NCBI GenBank assembly: GCA_900555555.1
Contig: USLK01000004.1
Span: 28,588-92,587 of the forward strand
Source: an uncultured Collinsella sp.
Lineage (GTDB): Bacteria; Actinomycetota; Coriobacteriia; Coriobacteriales; Coriobacteriaceae
DNA length: 64,000 bases
Direction of reading: 5' to 3'
Shown here: positions 53,468 through 62,230 of the stretch, piece after piece
How positions within the stretch are numbered: position 1 is the stretch's first letter
Layout of the letters: the number at the start of each line of letters is the position of its first letter
Program-made: the position numbers and the translations under genes
Notes under the pieces: generated by a model
Database searches by the model: none
What the model was told of the DNA's origin: nothing
The model's input: the letters and a program-made list of their open reading frames with translations, nothing else

Positions 53468-54471
53468 AGATCGCACTCATAGGAACCGGATCGTGGGGGA
53501 CCGCCATGGCGGGTCTTGTCGCCGGCCACGGGCACCAGGTGACCATGTGGTCATACGAAAAGGCCCCCGTCGATGAGATCAACTCCAAGCACACCAATGC
53601 CTGCTTCCTGAGCGATTACACCTTGCCCGAGTCCGTTCGGGCAACGCAGTCGCATGAAGAGGCGCTTACGGGCGCCGATGCGGCGATCTTCGCCGTCCCC
53701 TCCGCGTTCCTGCGCGGGGTCGCTCGCGATTGCTCGCCTTATATCACCTCCGATCTCCCCATTCTGTGCCTCGCCAAGGGCATCGAACTCGGTAGCGGCC
53801 TGCTGATGAGCGATGTGATCGCCGACGAGATCGGTCATCCCGAACGCATCGCCGCGCTCTCGGGCCCCAATCATGCCGAGGAGATCTGCCATGGCTGTCT
53901 GTCGGCCGCCGTCATCGCGTCCGAGGATCCGCAGATCGGTGAGTTCTTCAAGTCGATCACGCTTTGCCCGGAGTTCCGCGTGTATCTGTCGACCGATATG
54001 TGCGGCGTGGAAACATGTGGGGCGATGAAGAACATCATGGCTATCGTCTGCGGCATCGCCGCGGGCTCCGGTCTTGGCGACAACGCCCTCGCGCTCATCA
54101 TGACGCGCGGTCTGGCCGAGATCTCCCGTCTGGTGCACGCCTGCGGGGGAGAGGCGATGACCTGCATGGGCCTGGCGGGCATGGGCGACCTTATCGTCAC
54201 CTGCACCTCGCGGCACTCTCGCAACCGTACGTTCGGAGAAGCGTTCGCCAGGGGTGAAACGCTTGAAGAGTATCAGGCCCGCACGCACATGGTTGTCGAG
54301 GGCGCAGCCGCCGCGGCCAGCGTTTCCGAGCTTGCGCGCAAGCTCGACGTTGACGTGCCGATCACCTTCGCCCTGAACGATACGCTCTGGAACCATGTCC
54401 CCATGAGCGACTGCCTTGCCAAGCTTGTCGATCGCTGTCCTTCCACCGAGTTCTACGGCCTCGATTCCTAG
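53464..54471 (+). CDS. gpsA: Glycerol-3-phosphate dehydrogenase [NAD(P)+]
   Basis: GpsA (335 aa) reduces dihydroxyacetone phosphate to glycerol-3-phosphate. The nucleotide loop IGTGSWGTAMAGL is at 5-17, then LSGPNHAEEI, the catalytic Lys region GAMKNIMAIVCGIA and GLAGMGDLIVTCTS. The length is standard. It is coupled to plsY and followed by rpe after 25 bp. Confidence 0.96.
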   Translation: MKIALIGTGSWGTAMAGLVAGHGHQVTMWSYEKAPVDEINSKHTNACFLSDYTLPESVRATQSHEEALTGADAAIFAVPSAFLRGVARDCSPYITSDLPILCLAKGIELGSGLLMSDVIADEIGHPERIAALSGPNHAEEICHGCLSAAVIASEDPQIGEFFKSITLCPEFRVYLSTDMCGVETCGAMKNIMAIVCGIAAGSGLGDNALALIMTRGLAEISRLVHACGGEAMTCMGLAGMGDLIVTCTSRHSRNRTFGEAFARGETLEEYQARTHMVVEGAAAAASVSELARKLDVDVPITFALNDTLWNHVPMSDCLAKLVDRCPSTEFYGLDS

Positions 54472-54496
54472 ATTCGCCACGCACGAAAGGATCACC

Positions 54497-55171
54497 ATGT
54501 CCCGCAACGTCTTCATCTCCCCATCCATTCTCTCTGCCGACATGGCCCACCTTGCCCGCGACCTGGAGCGCATCGCGAGCGCGGACTATGTGCATGTCGA
54601 CGTGATGGACGGGCATTTCGTTCCCAACCTGAGCTACGGCACTGCAATCGTGTCCGCATGCAAGGCCTCCACCGACACGCCGCTCGACGTCCACCTCATG
54701 GTCGACAATCCCGATTCAACGGTCGATTGGTATCTGGACGCGGGCGCCGACCTGGTAACGGTTCATGCCGAGGCATCGGTGCATCTCAACCGTACCGTCG
54801 CCCATATCAAAGACCGTGGCGCCAAGGCCGGCGTCGTGCTCAACCCGGCAACCCCGGTGAACGTCCTCGAGGAGATGATCGACGAGCTCGACATGGTCTT
54901 GCTCATGTCCGTGAACCCCGGTTTCGGCGGGCAGAAATTCATCCCCTCAACTATCGCCAAGCTGCATAAGCTCTCAGCTCTGTGCGCTGGGCACGGCGTA
55001 AGCCCCCTCATCGAGGTCGATGGCGGCATCAATGCGTCAAACGCGCAAGATGTCGTGGCCGCCGGCGCAAACGTGCTGGTAGCGGGCTCGGCCGTCTTTG
55101 GGACCGATGATCCCGCACAGGCGATAGCCGAGATTCGCAACGCGGGCGAGCTCGGTTTCGAAACCCGGTGA
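54497..55171 (+). CDS. rpe: Ribulose-phosphate 3-epimerase
   Basis: A TIM-barrel enzyme (224 aa) of the pentose phosphate pathway, interconverting ribulose- and xylulose-5-phosphate. ISPSILSADMAHL, VHVDVMDGHFVPNLSYG (metal-binding His and Asp), HLMVDNP and MSVNPGFGGQKF are typical. The ATG at 54497 follows GAAAGGA. The longer frame from 54416 lies within gpsA and is rejected. Its stop overlaps the next GTG. Confidence 0.95.
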   Translation: MSRNVFISPSILSADMAHLARDLERIASADYVHVDVMDGHFVPNLSYGTAIVSACKASTDTPLDVHLMVDNPDSTVDWYLDAGADLVTVHAEASVHLNRTVAHIKDRGAKAGVVLNPATPVNVLEEMIDELDMVLLMSVNPGFGGQKFIPSTIAKLHKLSALCAGHGVSPLIEVDGGINASNAQDVVAAGANVLVAGSAVFGTDDPAQAIAEIRNAGELGFETR

Positions 55172-56346
55172 TCGCGCGCATGGTTTCACAAGAACAGCTG
55201 CATAACCTCGACTTCGCAGCCTCCACGCCCATGAGGCGGGAGGCTGTTGAAGCCCAGCTCGCCTACGACGGGTCCGCTATAGCGGGGGCCAATCCCAACA
55301 GCCTGCATTCGCTCGGACGTCAAGCTGCCTCCACGCTGGAGACCTGCAGGCGTACGGTCGCCAAAAGCCTTGGCAGGCGCGTGCGGTCCAGCGAGGTCAT
55401 CTTCACGGGCGGCGGCACCGAGGCAAACGTGCTCGCTCTCCACGGACTTGCGGAGGCCGCGCGCGAGAAAGACCGCAATCGCACGCGCGTTATCGTGTCA
55501 GCCATCGAGCATGATTCCATTCTGGACAACTTGAACGCCCTGCACTCCATGGGCTTCACCACCGAGCTCGTCAAGCCCAATGCCCAGGGCTTCGTTGACC
55601 CTCACGCGCTCGAGGCCCTTATGGACCAACACGTGGCGGTCGGTTCAATCATGCTCGCCAACAACGAGACCGGTGTGGTGCAGCCCGTTCGCGAGCTCGC
55701 ATCGGTGGCGCACAGGTACGGGGCGCTGTTCCATACAGACGCCGTGCAGGGCTGGATGCATATTCCCTTCGATGTGAACGAGCTTGGCGTCGATGCCCTG
55801 TCCCTGGCAGGCCATAAAGTCGGCGGGCCCGTGGGAATCGGAGCGCTGTATCTCAAGTCTCGTACGCCTCTTCGCCCGCGCAGCTACGGGGGCGGCCAGG
55901 AGATGGGGCTGCGCCCCGGCACCCAGGATCTGCGCGCCATTGTAGGTCTTGCCGCAGCCGCACAGGCGCTCGCGCCCCGCGTGGCTGCCGACTATACAGA
56001 TCTCCTTGCCCGAGCAGACGCGCTCTACAGCAAGGTGTGCAGCTCATCGCGCATCCATCCCACCATGGGCGACCCCTTCGGGCTCAGCCGTTTGCCTGGG
56101 ATCGTTTCAATCTATGTCGATGGCATGGACTCCGAGGAGCTCATTTTGAAGCTCGACCGCAGGGGCTTCGAGGTTTCGGCGGCAAGCGCCTGCTCAAGCG
56201 GCTCAATGGACGCAAGCCATGTGCTTATGGCCATGGGGGTCCCGCGCGAGAAAGCCCTCGGCTCGCTGCGCATCTCATTTGACGACCGCACCGAGCCGGC
56301 CGTCCTCGATGCTTTCGCACGGGAACTTTTGGGGTTGGTGTCCTAA
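55168..56346 (+). CDS. Cysteine desulfurase (NifS/IscS-like)
   Basis: A PLP enzyme (392 aa) that takes sulphur from cysteine for iron-sulphur clusters or thionucleosides. The PLP lysine is Lys217 in SLAGHKVGGP, and the catalytic Cys342 is in SAASACSSGS. HTDAVQGW binds the cofactor ring. Two starts are possible: GTG 55168, which overlaps rpe, or ATG 55180. No IscU or MnmA gene is beside it, so its acceptor is unclear. Confidence 0.9.
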   Translation: MIARMVSQEQLHNLDFAASTPMRREAVEAQLAYDGSAIAGANPNSLHSLGRQAASTLETCRRTVAKSLGRRVRSSEVIFTGGGTEANVLALHGLAEAAREKDRNRTRVIVSAIEHDSILDNLNALHSMGFTTELVKPNAQGFVDPHALEALMDQHVAVGSIMLANNETGVVQPVRELASVAHRYGALFHTDAVQGWMHIPFDVNELGVDALSLAGHKVGGPVGIGALYLKSRTPLRPRSYGGGQEMGLRPGTQDLRAIVGLAAAAQALAPRVAADYTDLLARADALYSKVCSSSRIHPTMGDPFGLSRLPGIVSIYVDGMDSEELILKLDRRGFEVSAASACSSGSMDASHVLMAMGVPREKALGSLRISFDDRTEPAVLDAFARELLGLVS

Positions 56347-57156
56347 ATGATCGTTTCGGAGTTTTTGGATGCCCTCTTCGAGGCCTTCCCGGCTCAAGAT
56401 GCAGAGACGTGGGACCATGTCGGCCTGTCCGCTGGCGACCAAAACCAAGAGGTCTCGGGTGTCCTGTGCGCGCTCGATGCGACCGAGGCGGCACTTGAGC
56501 AGGCCGAGGCTTTTGGTGCCAACGTGCTGCTTACCCATCACCCGGTTTATCTCAAAGCACCTGATGCGTTCGGGCCGTCCCGCAGCGACCTGCCGGCCTG
56601 TTCATCGGTTGTCTATCGAGCCATTCGCAACGGCATATCCATCATCTCGATGCACACCAACCTGGACCGGTCGTTAGCCGCTCGAGAATATCTGCCGGCC
56701 CTCGTTGGACTTTCCGCCGTGCGCTCGCTCGAAAGCGATGATCCGTCTCATCACGGGCTCGGCGCGCTCTGTCCATGTCATGGCTTGTCGCTCAAAGATC
56801 TGGCTCAAGCATGTGCACGTGCGTTTGGGGGCGCGCCGCGCGTATGGGGCGATCCGAGCCGGCGAGTTTCTGCCGCAGCGTTTTTGGGCGGGTCCCTCGG
56901 TGACTTTGGCGATCTTGCCCGTAAAGTGGGAGCGGATGCGATTATATGCGGGGAAGTGGGCTACCATAGGGCCCAGGACTTGCATGAGCGCGGCTGTGCG
57001 GTGATCGAGCTTGGCCACGATCGCTCGGAACAGCCGTTCGTGCAGATACTCGCACAGGCCGCCCGGCACGCCGGCGTCCCCGAACGCGTCATACATAGTT
57101 ATTCCGGTGCACCCAATTGGTGGACCGCAACGTTAGGAGAATCTGAATGGGAGTAG
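56347..57156 (+). CDS. Nif3-like dinuclear metal centre protein
   Basis: A 269-residue protein of the Nif3/YqfO family, possibly a GTP cyclohydrolase I type 2-like or metal-storage protein. The two metal-binding blocks are LLTHHPVYLK and SMHTNLDR, and the C-terminal one is GEVGYHRAQDL with IELGHDRSE. The insertion domain of longer Nif3 proteins is absent. The ATG touches the previous stop. The next gene starts inside its end, an arrangement (nif3 then zinc-ribbon coiled coil) that is conserved widely. Confidence 0.88.
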   Translation: MIVSEFLDALFEAFPAQDAETWDHVGLSAGDQNQEVSGVLCALDATEAALEQAEAFGANVLLTHHPVYLKAPDAFGPSRSDLPACSSVVYRAIRNGISIISMHTNLDRSLAAREYLPALVGLSAVRSLESDDPSHHGLGALCPCHGLSLKDLAQACARAFGGAPRVWGDPSRRVSAAAFLGGSLGDFGDLARKVGADAIICGEVGYHRAQDLHERGCAVIELGHDRSEQPFVQILAQAARHAGVPERVIHSYSGAPNWWTATLGESEWE

Positions 57157-57860
57157 GAACCGACCTCATCGCGATGCAAGACCTCGGTCTGGAGATCTCG
57201 CGCCAGCAGGGCATGCTGTCCTCGATGCCCGAGCTCAAGGAAATCGCCAAGAAGCGCGCCACGCTCGCAAAACTGCGCGCCGAGCAGACGAAGCTCATGG
57301 CCCAGCGCAAGGATGCGCAGACCGACCTTGATGACCTCGAGGCCGAGGCGGAGCACTACAAGGCTCTCGCGGTCGAGGCGCAGAGGCGCTCGGTGGACCC
57401 GTCTGACAAGCAGGCGTTCCGCGAGCTGCAAGACGAACTTGCCCTGTGTGCCAAAAAAATCGATCGATGCGATTTCAACCGCGGTTCCGTTGAACATGCG
57501 CTTCAGGAAGCGAAGAAGAAAGAGAGCGCATTCGCCGAGTATATCGGGCGCTTCGAGCAGGACCTGTTGGCAGACGCGCGTAGGGCCAAGCAAAAGGCCG
57601 AGGTCGCCCAGTCCACCATCAATGAGTCCCAGGAAAAGATCGACGTGCTCCGCAAGCGTGTCCCCGCAGATATCCTCGATCGTTTTGATGTAGCCGCCAA
57701 GCGATTCCGCGGCCTGGGCGTTGAGCGCCTCGAGGGCAAGGTTCCCACCATCTGCCGTACCGCCCTGCAGGCTGCTTCCATGGATGAGCTGCGCCGCGCC
57801 GGAGATATCGCCGAATGCCCCTACTGCCACCGTATCATCGTCCTCAACACCGAGGAGTAG
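57147..57860 (+). CDS. C4-type zinc-ribbon coiled-coil protein (DUF164)
   Basis: A 237-residue protein. Residues 15-170 form a long coiled coil (KKRATLAKLRAEQTKLMAQRKDAQ). The C-terminal 40 residues should hold a zinc ribbon with two CxxC pairs; only the second (CPYC, about 226-229) is intact and the first is reduced to a single Cys (TICRTALQ). Proteins of this family are linked to flagella in proteobacteria, but a general role in nucleic-acid binding is guessed elsewhere. It overlaps the Nif3-like gene. Confidence 0.82.
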   Translation: MGVGTDLIAMQDLGLEISRQQGMLSSMPELKEIAKKRATLAKLRAEQTKLMAQRKDAQTDLDDLEAEAEHYKALAVEAQRRSVDPSDKQAFRELQDELALCAKKIDRCDFNRGSVEHALQEAKKKESAFAEYIGRFEQDLLADARRAKQKAEVAQSTINESQEKIDVLRKRVPADILDRFDVAAKRFRGLGVERLEGKVPTICRTALQAASMDELRRAGDIAECPYCHRIIVLNTEE

Positions 57861-57863
57861 TCC

Positions 57864-59045
57864 ATGTCGTGCGCCCTGGTATGCGTCACCGGCTGTATTG
57901 CCGCCTATAAGTCCTGCGAACTCGTGCGCATGCTGCAGAAGTCCGGCGTGCGCGTCAAGGTCCTTATGACCGAGCATGCTGCCGAGTTCGTTGGCCCCAC
58001 AACGTTCAGGGCGCTCACGCGGGAGCCCGTCGCCGTCGGACTCTTCGACGACCCGAACGACCCGATTCATCATATCTCGCTGGCAAAAGAAGCCGATGCG
58101 GTCATCATCGCCCCGGCAACGGCCAACGTCCTGGCTAAGCTGGCCCACGGTGAGGCCGACGACCTGCTCACTACCACGGTCCTCGCTACCAACGCGCCCG
58201 TTGTGATCGCGCCGGCGATGAACGTTGGGATGTGGCAGGCTTCAGCCACGCAGGAAAATCTCGCCGCCCTCAAGACGCGCGGATATGAGATCGTTCAGCC
58301 CAGCACCGGCTATCTTGCCTGCGGCGACACAGGCGAGGGCAAGCTAGCGCCCATTGATGATATCTTCAAGGCGTCACTATGTGCGCTGGCGCGCTCTGAG
58401 CTGCTGGCGGGGGAGCACGTGCTCATCACCGCGGGTGGAACGCAGGAAGCAATCGATCCGGTACGTTTTATTGGCAACAGGTCCTCGGGAAAGATGGGAT
58501 ATGCGCTGGCAAAGGCGGCGCTCGCCATGGGCGCGCGCGTGACGCTCGTTACGGCACCCACCAGCCTGTCCGTCCCCTTTGGTGTGGAAGGCGTGCGGGT
58601 CACCAGCGCAGACGAGATGTATCGCGCTGTCGACGAGCGCTTTTACGATACGAGCATTTTGATTTGCGCTGCCGCCGTGGCAGACTACACGCCCGTTCAA
58701 ACCGCCTCCCAAAAGCTCTCTAAGGCCGACGGAACGCTCGAGAGCATCGAATTGGTGCAAACCCGCGACATCCTCTCCGACATGGCACATAAAAAAGGCC
58801 AGAGGACGGTTGTCGGCTTTGCGGCAGAGACGAACGATCTCGTGCGCCGCGCTACCGACAAGCTCGAGCGTAAGCAGGCTGACGCCATTGTAGCCAACGA
58901 TGTTTCCCGTGACGAGTCGACCTTTGGATCTAACACCAACAAGGTGTGCTGGATCGATCGTTCCGGCTCGAGCGAACTTCCAGTGATGGGAAAGCAGGAG
59001 CTTGCCTTTGAGCTCCTCAAGCGCGTTGCAGATCTTCGCAGGTAG
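57864..59045 (+). CDS. coaBC: Bifunctional phosphopantothenoylcysteine decarboxylase/synthetase
   Basis: A fused CoaC-CoaB enzyme (393 aa) that joins phosphopantothenate to cysteine and decarboxylates the product in CoA synthesis. The N-terminal flavoprotein domain has CVTGCIAAYKSCELVRML, the active-site His in HHISLAKEAD and the clamp PAMNVGMW. The CoaB half begins around 188 with GGTQEAIDPVRFIGNRSSGKMG. The start is 3 bp after the zinc-ribbon gene. CoaD is at 2856. Confidence 0.95.
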   Translation: MSCALVCVTGCIAAYKSCELVRMLQKSGVRVKVLMTEHAAEFVGPTTFRALTREPVAVGLFDDPNDPIHHISLAKEADAVIIAPATANVLAKLAHGEADDLLTTTVLATNAPVVIAPAMNVGMWQASATQENLAALKTRGYEIVQPSTGYLACGDTGEGKLAPIDDIFKASLCALARSELLAGEHVLITAGGTQEAIDPVRFIGNRSSGKMGYALAKAALAMGARVTLVTAPTSLSVPFGVEGVRVTSADEMYRAVDERFYDTSILICAAAVADYTPVQTASQKLSKADGTLESIELVQTRDILSDMAHKKGQRTVVGFAAETNDLVRRATDKLERKQADAIVANDVSRDESTFGSNTNKVCWIDRSGSSELPVMGKQELAFELLKRVADLRR

Positions 59046-59097
59046 ATAGTCTGTTTTCACTCCGCCTTCAATGCAGGCAATTTTTTTAAAAATCTGC

Positions 59098-59126
59098 TTG
59101 CACAATTGGAGTGATGTGAGTATAGT
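59098..59126 (+). promoter_or_regulatory. Promoter of tRNA-Pro
   Basis: TTGCAC (59098-59103) and TATAGT (59121-59126) with a 17-bp spacer. The -10 is followed by TATTCCTTGC right before the tRNA, as at the two tRNA-Ala genes. Confidence 0.75.
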
Positions 59127-59138
59127 TATTCCTTGCTT

Positions 59139-59215
<77 letters not shown>

Positions 59216-59226
59216 TTCGAAGCATC

Positions 59227-59257
59227 AAACCCGCTGGTAACAGCGGGTTTTTTGTTT
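59227..59257 (+). terminator. Terminator after tRNA-Pro
   Basis: A perfect 9-bp stem (AACCCGCTG/CAGCGGGTT) with a GTAA loop is followed by TTTTGTTTT. Confidence 0.9.
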
Positions 59258-59541
59258 TATGCGTCTACAAATGAAGCATCGGGATGAGTGAATAATCGAA
59301 ATCCACCTAAAGTCACAGTTTTCGACCTCCAAATGTGACTTTCGCAGCACTTCGACTCGAATGACAAACAACAACCATGCAGCAAGCACAAAAGACGTGT
59401 ATCACGGCCCGTCCACACTCGTGCAAGCATTGGGAACGACCGGATTGGTACAATAAAATCCGCGGAACATGGCAACCGTGAAGTAAGGTTGTAGACGCTA
59501 TAGACCAACGAGCGCATGGTTTTCGATTCGGAGGCAATCCC
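59258..59541. other. Gap between tRNA-Pro and luxS
   Basis: About 285 bp with no supported gene. Minus-strand open frames here lack ribosome-binding sites. A TACAAT box at 59449-59454 is a possible -10 for luxS, but it has no convincing -35 partner at 16-18 bp. An untranslated leader of some 90 bases with small hairpins would result. Confidence 0.35.
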
Positions 59542-60021
59542 ATGGACAAGATCGCAAGCTTTACCGTCGACCACCTCAAACTCGAGCCCGGTGTCTACGT
59601 TTCGCGCCGCGACCAGGATCCCGCAACCGGCTGCGTCATCACCACGTTCGACCTCAGGCTCACCGCCCCCAATAAGCAGCCCGTTATGAACACGGCGGAG
59701 TGCCACACCATCGAACACCTTGGGGCAACGTTCCTGCGCAATCACGAACAGTGGGGGAGAAGGGTGGTTTATTTTGGACCCATGGGGTGCCGAACGGGTT
59801 TTTACCTCGTTGTTTTTGGCGAGGTGGATTCTCGCGAGGTCCTACCCCTGGTAACCGAGCTCTTTGAATTCGTGCGAGACTTCGAAGGCGACATTCCGGG
59901 AGCGCGAGCCGAGGAGTGCGGCAACTACCTCGACCAAAATCTTCCCATGGCGCATTGGCTCGCTCGTCGATATCTTGACGAAACGCTCTATGTTGCCGAT
60001 GATGCGCATCTGGCGTATTAG
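59542..60021 (+). CDS. luxS: S-ribosylhomocysteine lyase LuxS
   Basis: LuxS (159 aa) cleaves S-ribosylhomocysteine to homocysteine and DPD, the precursor of the signal AI-2, within the methyl cycle. The metal ligands are His55 and His59 (in HTIEHLGATFLRNH) and Cys126 (in EECGNYLDQNL); the catalytic Glu58 and Cys83 (MGCRTGFY) are also present. A GGAGG site precedes the ATG. No pfs gene lies next to it. It is monocistronic, with a terminator 15 bp after the stop. Confidence 0.95.
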   Translation: MDKIASFTVDHLKLEPGVYVSRRDQDPATGCVITTFDLRLTAPNKQPVMNTAECHTIEHLGATFLRNHEQWGRRVVYFGPMGCRTGFYLVVFGEVDSREVLPLVTELFEFVRDFEGDIPGARAEECGNYLDQNLPMAHWLARRYLDETLYVADDAHLAY

Positions 60022-60034
60022 CTTTCTGCGGGCC

Positions 60035-60055
60035 ACCGCGAAAGCGGGTTTTTTG
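60035..60055 (+). terminator. Terminator after luxS
   Basis: A short CCGC/GCGG stem with a GAAA tetraloop is followed by six T. Confidence 0.65.
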
Positions 60056-60123
60056 TCGGCCATGGATAACACGGCTCCAGACGGGTATCATGCTTAGGTA
60101 TTTCGTAACTATGTATAGGAGAC

Positions 60124-60837
60124 ATGCGCGTGGCCGCCGGTAAGATCAGAAAGAAAATCAAGAAGGAGCTCATCGGCACGTCCGATTACCCCTCCAACAA
60201 GGTTTTCACCATTTCTAATGTCATCACCACCCTCCGCTTGATCCTGACGTTCGTCTTTCTGTACCTGTTCGTCACGGATTTTAACCGCTATATCGCGCTG
60301 GCCATCTATGCCGTCGCCGCCTCGACCGATTGGCTTGATGGGCAAATTGCGCGCATGACCAAAACAGTGAGCTGGCTGGGCAAGCTGCTCGACCCCTTGG
60401 TAGATCGAGCACTTCTGTTTACCGGAGTTGTCGGACTGGTGGCACGAGGAGAGCTGCCTTTGTGGATCTGCCTAGTGATTGTTGGGCGCGACCTCTATCT
60501 TTTCTTGGGCAACTTCATAGTTCGCCGATTCCACAAGAGGCCTATCGACGTCGTGTACTCGGGAAAGATCGCAACCGCGCTCCTCATGTCGGGTTTCACG
60601 TTGATGCTTCTGGGCATGCCGATGCTCGACGGGCTCTCCCTCGTCTCCACGAGCTTCTTGCCCGGCCTCAATGCAACCGCCGCGCCCCTCGGCATCTTCT
60701 TCGTTTACGCCGGCGTCGCGTTCTCCGTGCTTACCGCGTTGATCTACACCTATAAGGGCCTCACGGCTATCAAGCAGGCGGTGACGCATCCGGAGGAAGA
60801 GGACCTTGATTTCCTCAACCCCGAAATTGAAGACTAG
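60124..60837 (+). CDS. CDP-alcohol phosphatidyltransferase family (PgsA-like)
   Basis: A membrane protein (237 aa) with about five to six helices that joins CDP-diacylglycerol to an alcohol phosphate, such as glycerol-3-phosphate. The family signature is complete: DWLDGQIAR, then eight residues, G, three, D, three, D (GKLLDPLVD). The cytosolic N-terminus is basic. The substrate is not certain; PgsA or cardiolipin synthase types are both possible. ATG 60124 or GTG 60130 could start it after AGGAG. It uses CdsA product. Confidence 0.87.
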   Translation: MRVAAGKIRKKIKKELIGTSDYPSNKVFTISNVITTLRLILTFVFLYLFVTDFNRYIALAIYAVAASTDWLDGQIARMTKTVSWLGKLLDPLVDRALLFTGVVGLVARGELPLWICLVIVGRDLYLFLGNFIVRRFHKRPIDVVYSGKIATALLMSGFTLMLLGMPMLDGLSLVSTSFLPGLNATAAPLGIFFVYAGVAFSVLTALIYTYKGLTAIKQAVTHPEEEDLDFLNPEIED

Positions 60838-60928
60838 CCCACCACCGTCACCGTTACTGACGTTCAGGTGGGGTACACTATAACGTATGCGACTTCACTC
60901 ACCAGCGACCCTCGAGTTGGGAGTTATT

Positions 60929-61360
60929 ATGATTAACACCAATCAGCCGAATGTCCCCGGCACACCCTCCGACGCCACACGCGTTTTCCGTATGCCCAGC
61001 AACGACGCCACCGCGCCCGATCTCATGCGCAGCACCCGTATTACCGCCCCTGTACTTTCCATCATCAAGGGGCCGCAAACGGGGAACAATTTCGAACTCG
61101 AAGGCGATGAGATCACAATCGGACGCGATCCTTCCAACGGCATTTTTCTCAACGACATGACGGTGTCCCGCAAGCACGCAAAAATCGTACGCTCTCAATG
61201 CGGTGTCGTAATCGAAGATCTCGGTTCCCTGAATGGCACCTGGGTTGATGGTGCCATCGTCAATTCCGCACCCCTCCATGACGGCTCGTCCGTACAGATC
61301 GGTACGTTCACGCTCATTTACCACGAGAGCACCGTGGAGCGCATCGAAACCGGTGAGTAG
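60929..61360 (+). CDS. FHA-domain signalling protein (GarA/OdhI-like)
   Basis: A 143-residue protein. The FHA domain (about 45-135) carries GDEITIGRDPSNGIFLND, VSRKHAKI and LNGTWVDG, which bind phosphothreonine. In front of it lies DATRVFRMPS (about 15-24). This resembles the GarA/OdhI N-terminal segment, where a threonine in the TxVFR context is phosphorylated by Ser/Thr kinases and then folds back on the FHA. The ATG at 60929 follows TTGGGAG; 60887 is rejected. merR follows with overlap, as in other Actinobacteria. Confidence 0.88.
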   Translation: MINTNQPNVPGTPSDATRVFRMPSNDATAPDLMRSTRITAPVLSIIKGPQTGNNFELEGDEITIGRDPSNGIFLNDMTVSRKHAKIVRSQCGVVIEDLGSLNGTWVDGAIVNSAPLHDGSSVQIGTFTLIYHESTVERIETGE

Positions 61361-62219
61361 CTTGGCCGAACGCAGCTATCTCAGCATCGGCCAGGTTGTC
61401 AATCTATTACGCGGAGCATATCCCGACCTCTCCAATTCTAAGATTAGATTTCTAGAAGAGGAGGGGCTCATTACGCCGCATCGAACTCCCAAGGGTTATC
61501 GTCAATATTCGAAAGAGGATGTTGACAGACTCGAAGTCATTCTGCACCTGCAAAAGACTCGCTACATGCCCCTGAACGTCATCAAACAGAAACTCGACAA
61601 CGCAACCGACCTTTCGACCTTGGCGTACGAAGTGGGCCTGCTGTCAGACGTCCCGTTGAAAGCAGAACCGAAGGAAACTAAGCAGAAGCTACACCCAATC
61701 GAAGACGTGCCCGACATGCTTGGCGTTGACATTGCGTTTTTACGCCAACTGTCTGATAACGACCTGATCAAGATCATCAAGAGTCCGCAAAATCGCGAGC
61801 TGATCGACGGTCGAGATTTCGAGATAATCCGGCATTGTTCGGAGCTATCGCGCTTTCATATCGAACCCCGCAACCTTCGCCAGTACGTCACCGCGGCAAA
61901 CCGTGAATCGACCATGTTCGAACAGGTTTTGATCGGCATGCTTGGAAGCGATGATTCCGACGATGATAGGGAAGCCAAACTCCAACGAGCCTTCAACAAA
62001 CTTCACGATTTAACAGATGGGGTCAAAACGGCGCTCCTGCGTAACCGTGTTTTCGAGTCGCTCAATGCAGTCGTCGAGGACGCCGATGTGGACTCGATCG
62101 ATGATGAGCTCACGAAAGCCCAGGCAGAACACACGCGCCCACCATCGAGAATCGATGCGCTCGATACGAGTGAGATTACGGTTAAGCCCATTCGAATCGG
62201 CGTCCCGCCGACCGAGTAG
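61353..62219 (+). CDS. MerR-family regulator (FtsR-like)
   Basis: A 288-residue regulator with the MerR winged helix at the N-terminus (YLSIGQVVNLLRGAYPDLSN, then SKIRFLEEEGLI and PKGYRQYSKEDVDRL). The long C-terminal part lacks metal-binding cysteines. The sequence and its position right behind an FHA gene match mycobacterial Rv1828 and corynebacterial FtsR, an activator of ftsZ. GTG 61353 overlaps the FHA stop; TTG 61362 is an alternative. Regulation of division genes is inferred by homology. Confidence 0.85.
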   Translation: MSSLAERSYLSIGQVVNLLRGAYPDLSNSKIRFLEEEGLITPHRTPKGYRQYSKEDVDRLEVILHLQKTRYMPLNVIKQKLDNATDLSTLAYEVGLLSDVPLKAEPKETKQKLHPIEDVPDMLGVDIAFLRQLSDNDLIKIIKSPQNRELIDGRDFEIIRHCSELSRFHIEPRNLRQYVTAANRESTMFEQVLIGMLGSDDSDDDREAKLQRAFNKLHDLTDGVKTALLRNRVFESLNAVVEDADVDSIDDELTKAQAEHTRPPSRIDALDTSEITVKPIRIGVPPTE

Positions 62220-62230
62220 AAAGAGTTGCC

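Noticed and set aside
59257..59745. 162-codon minus-strand frame upstream of and inside luxS
   Set aside because: It overlaps luxS in antisense and has no ribosome-binding site or motif.
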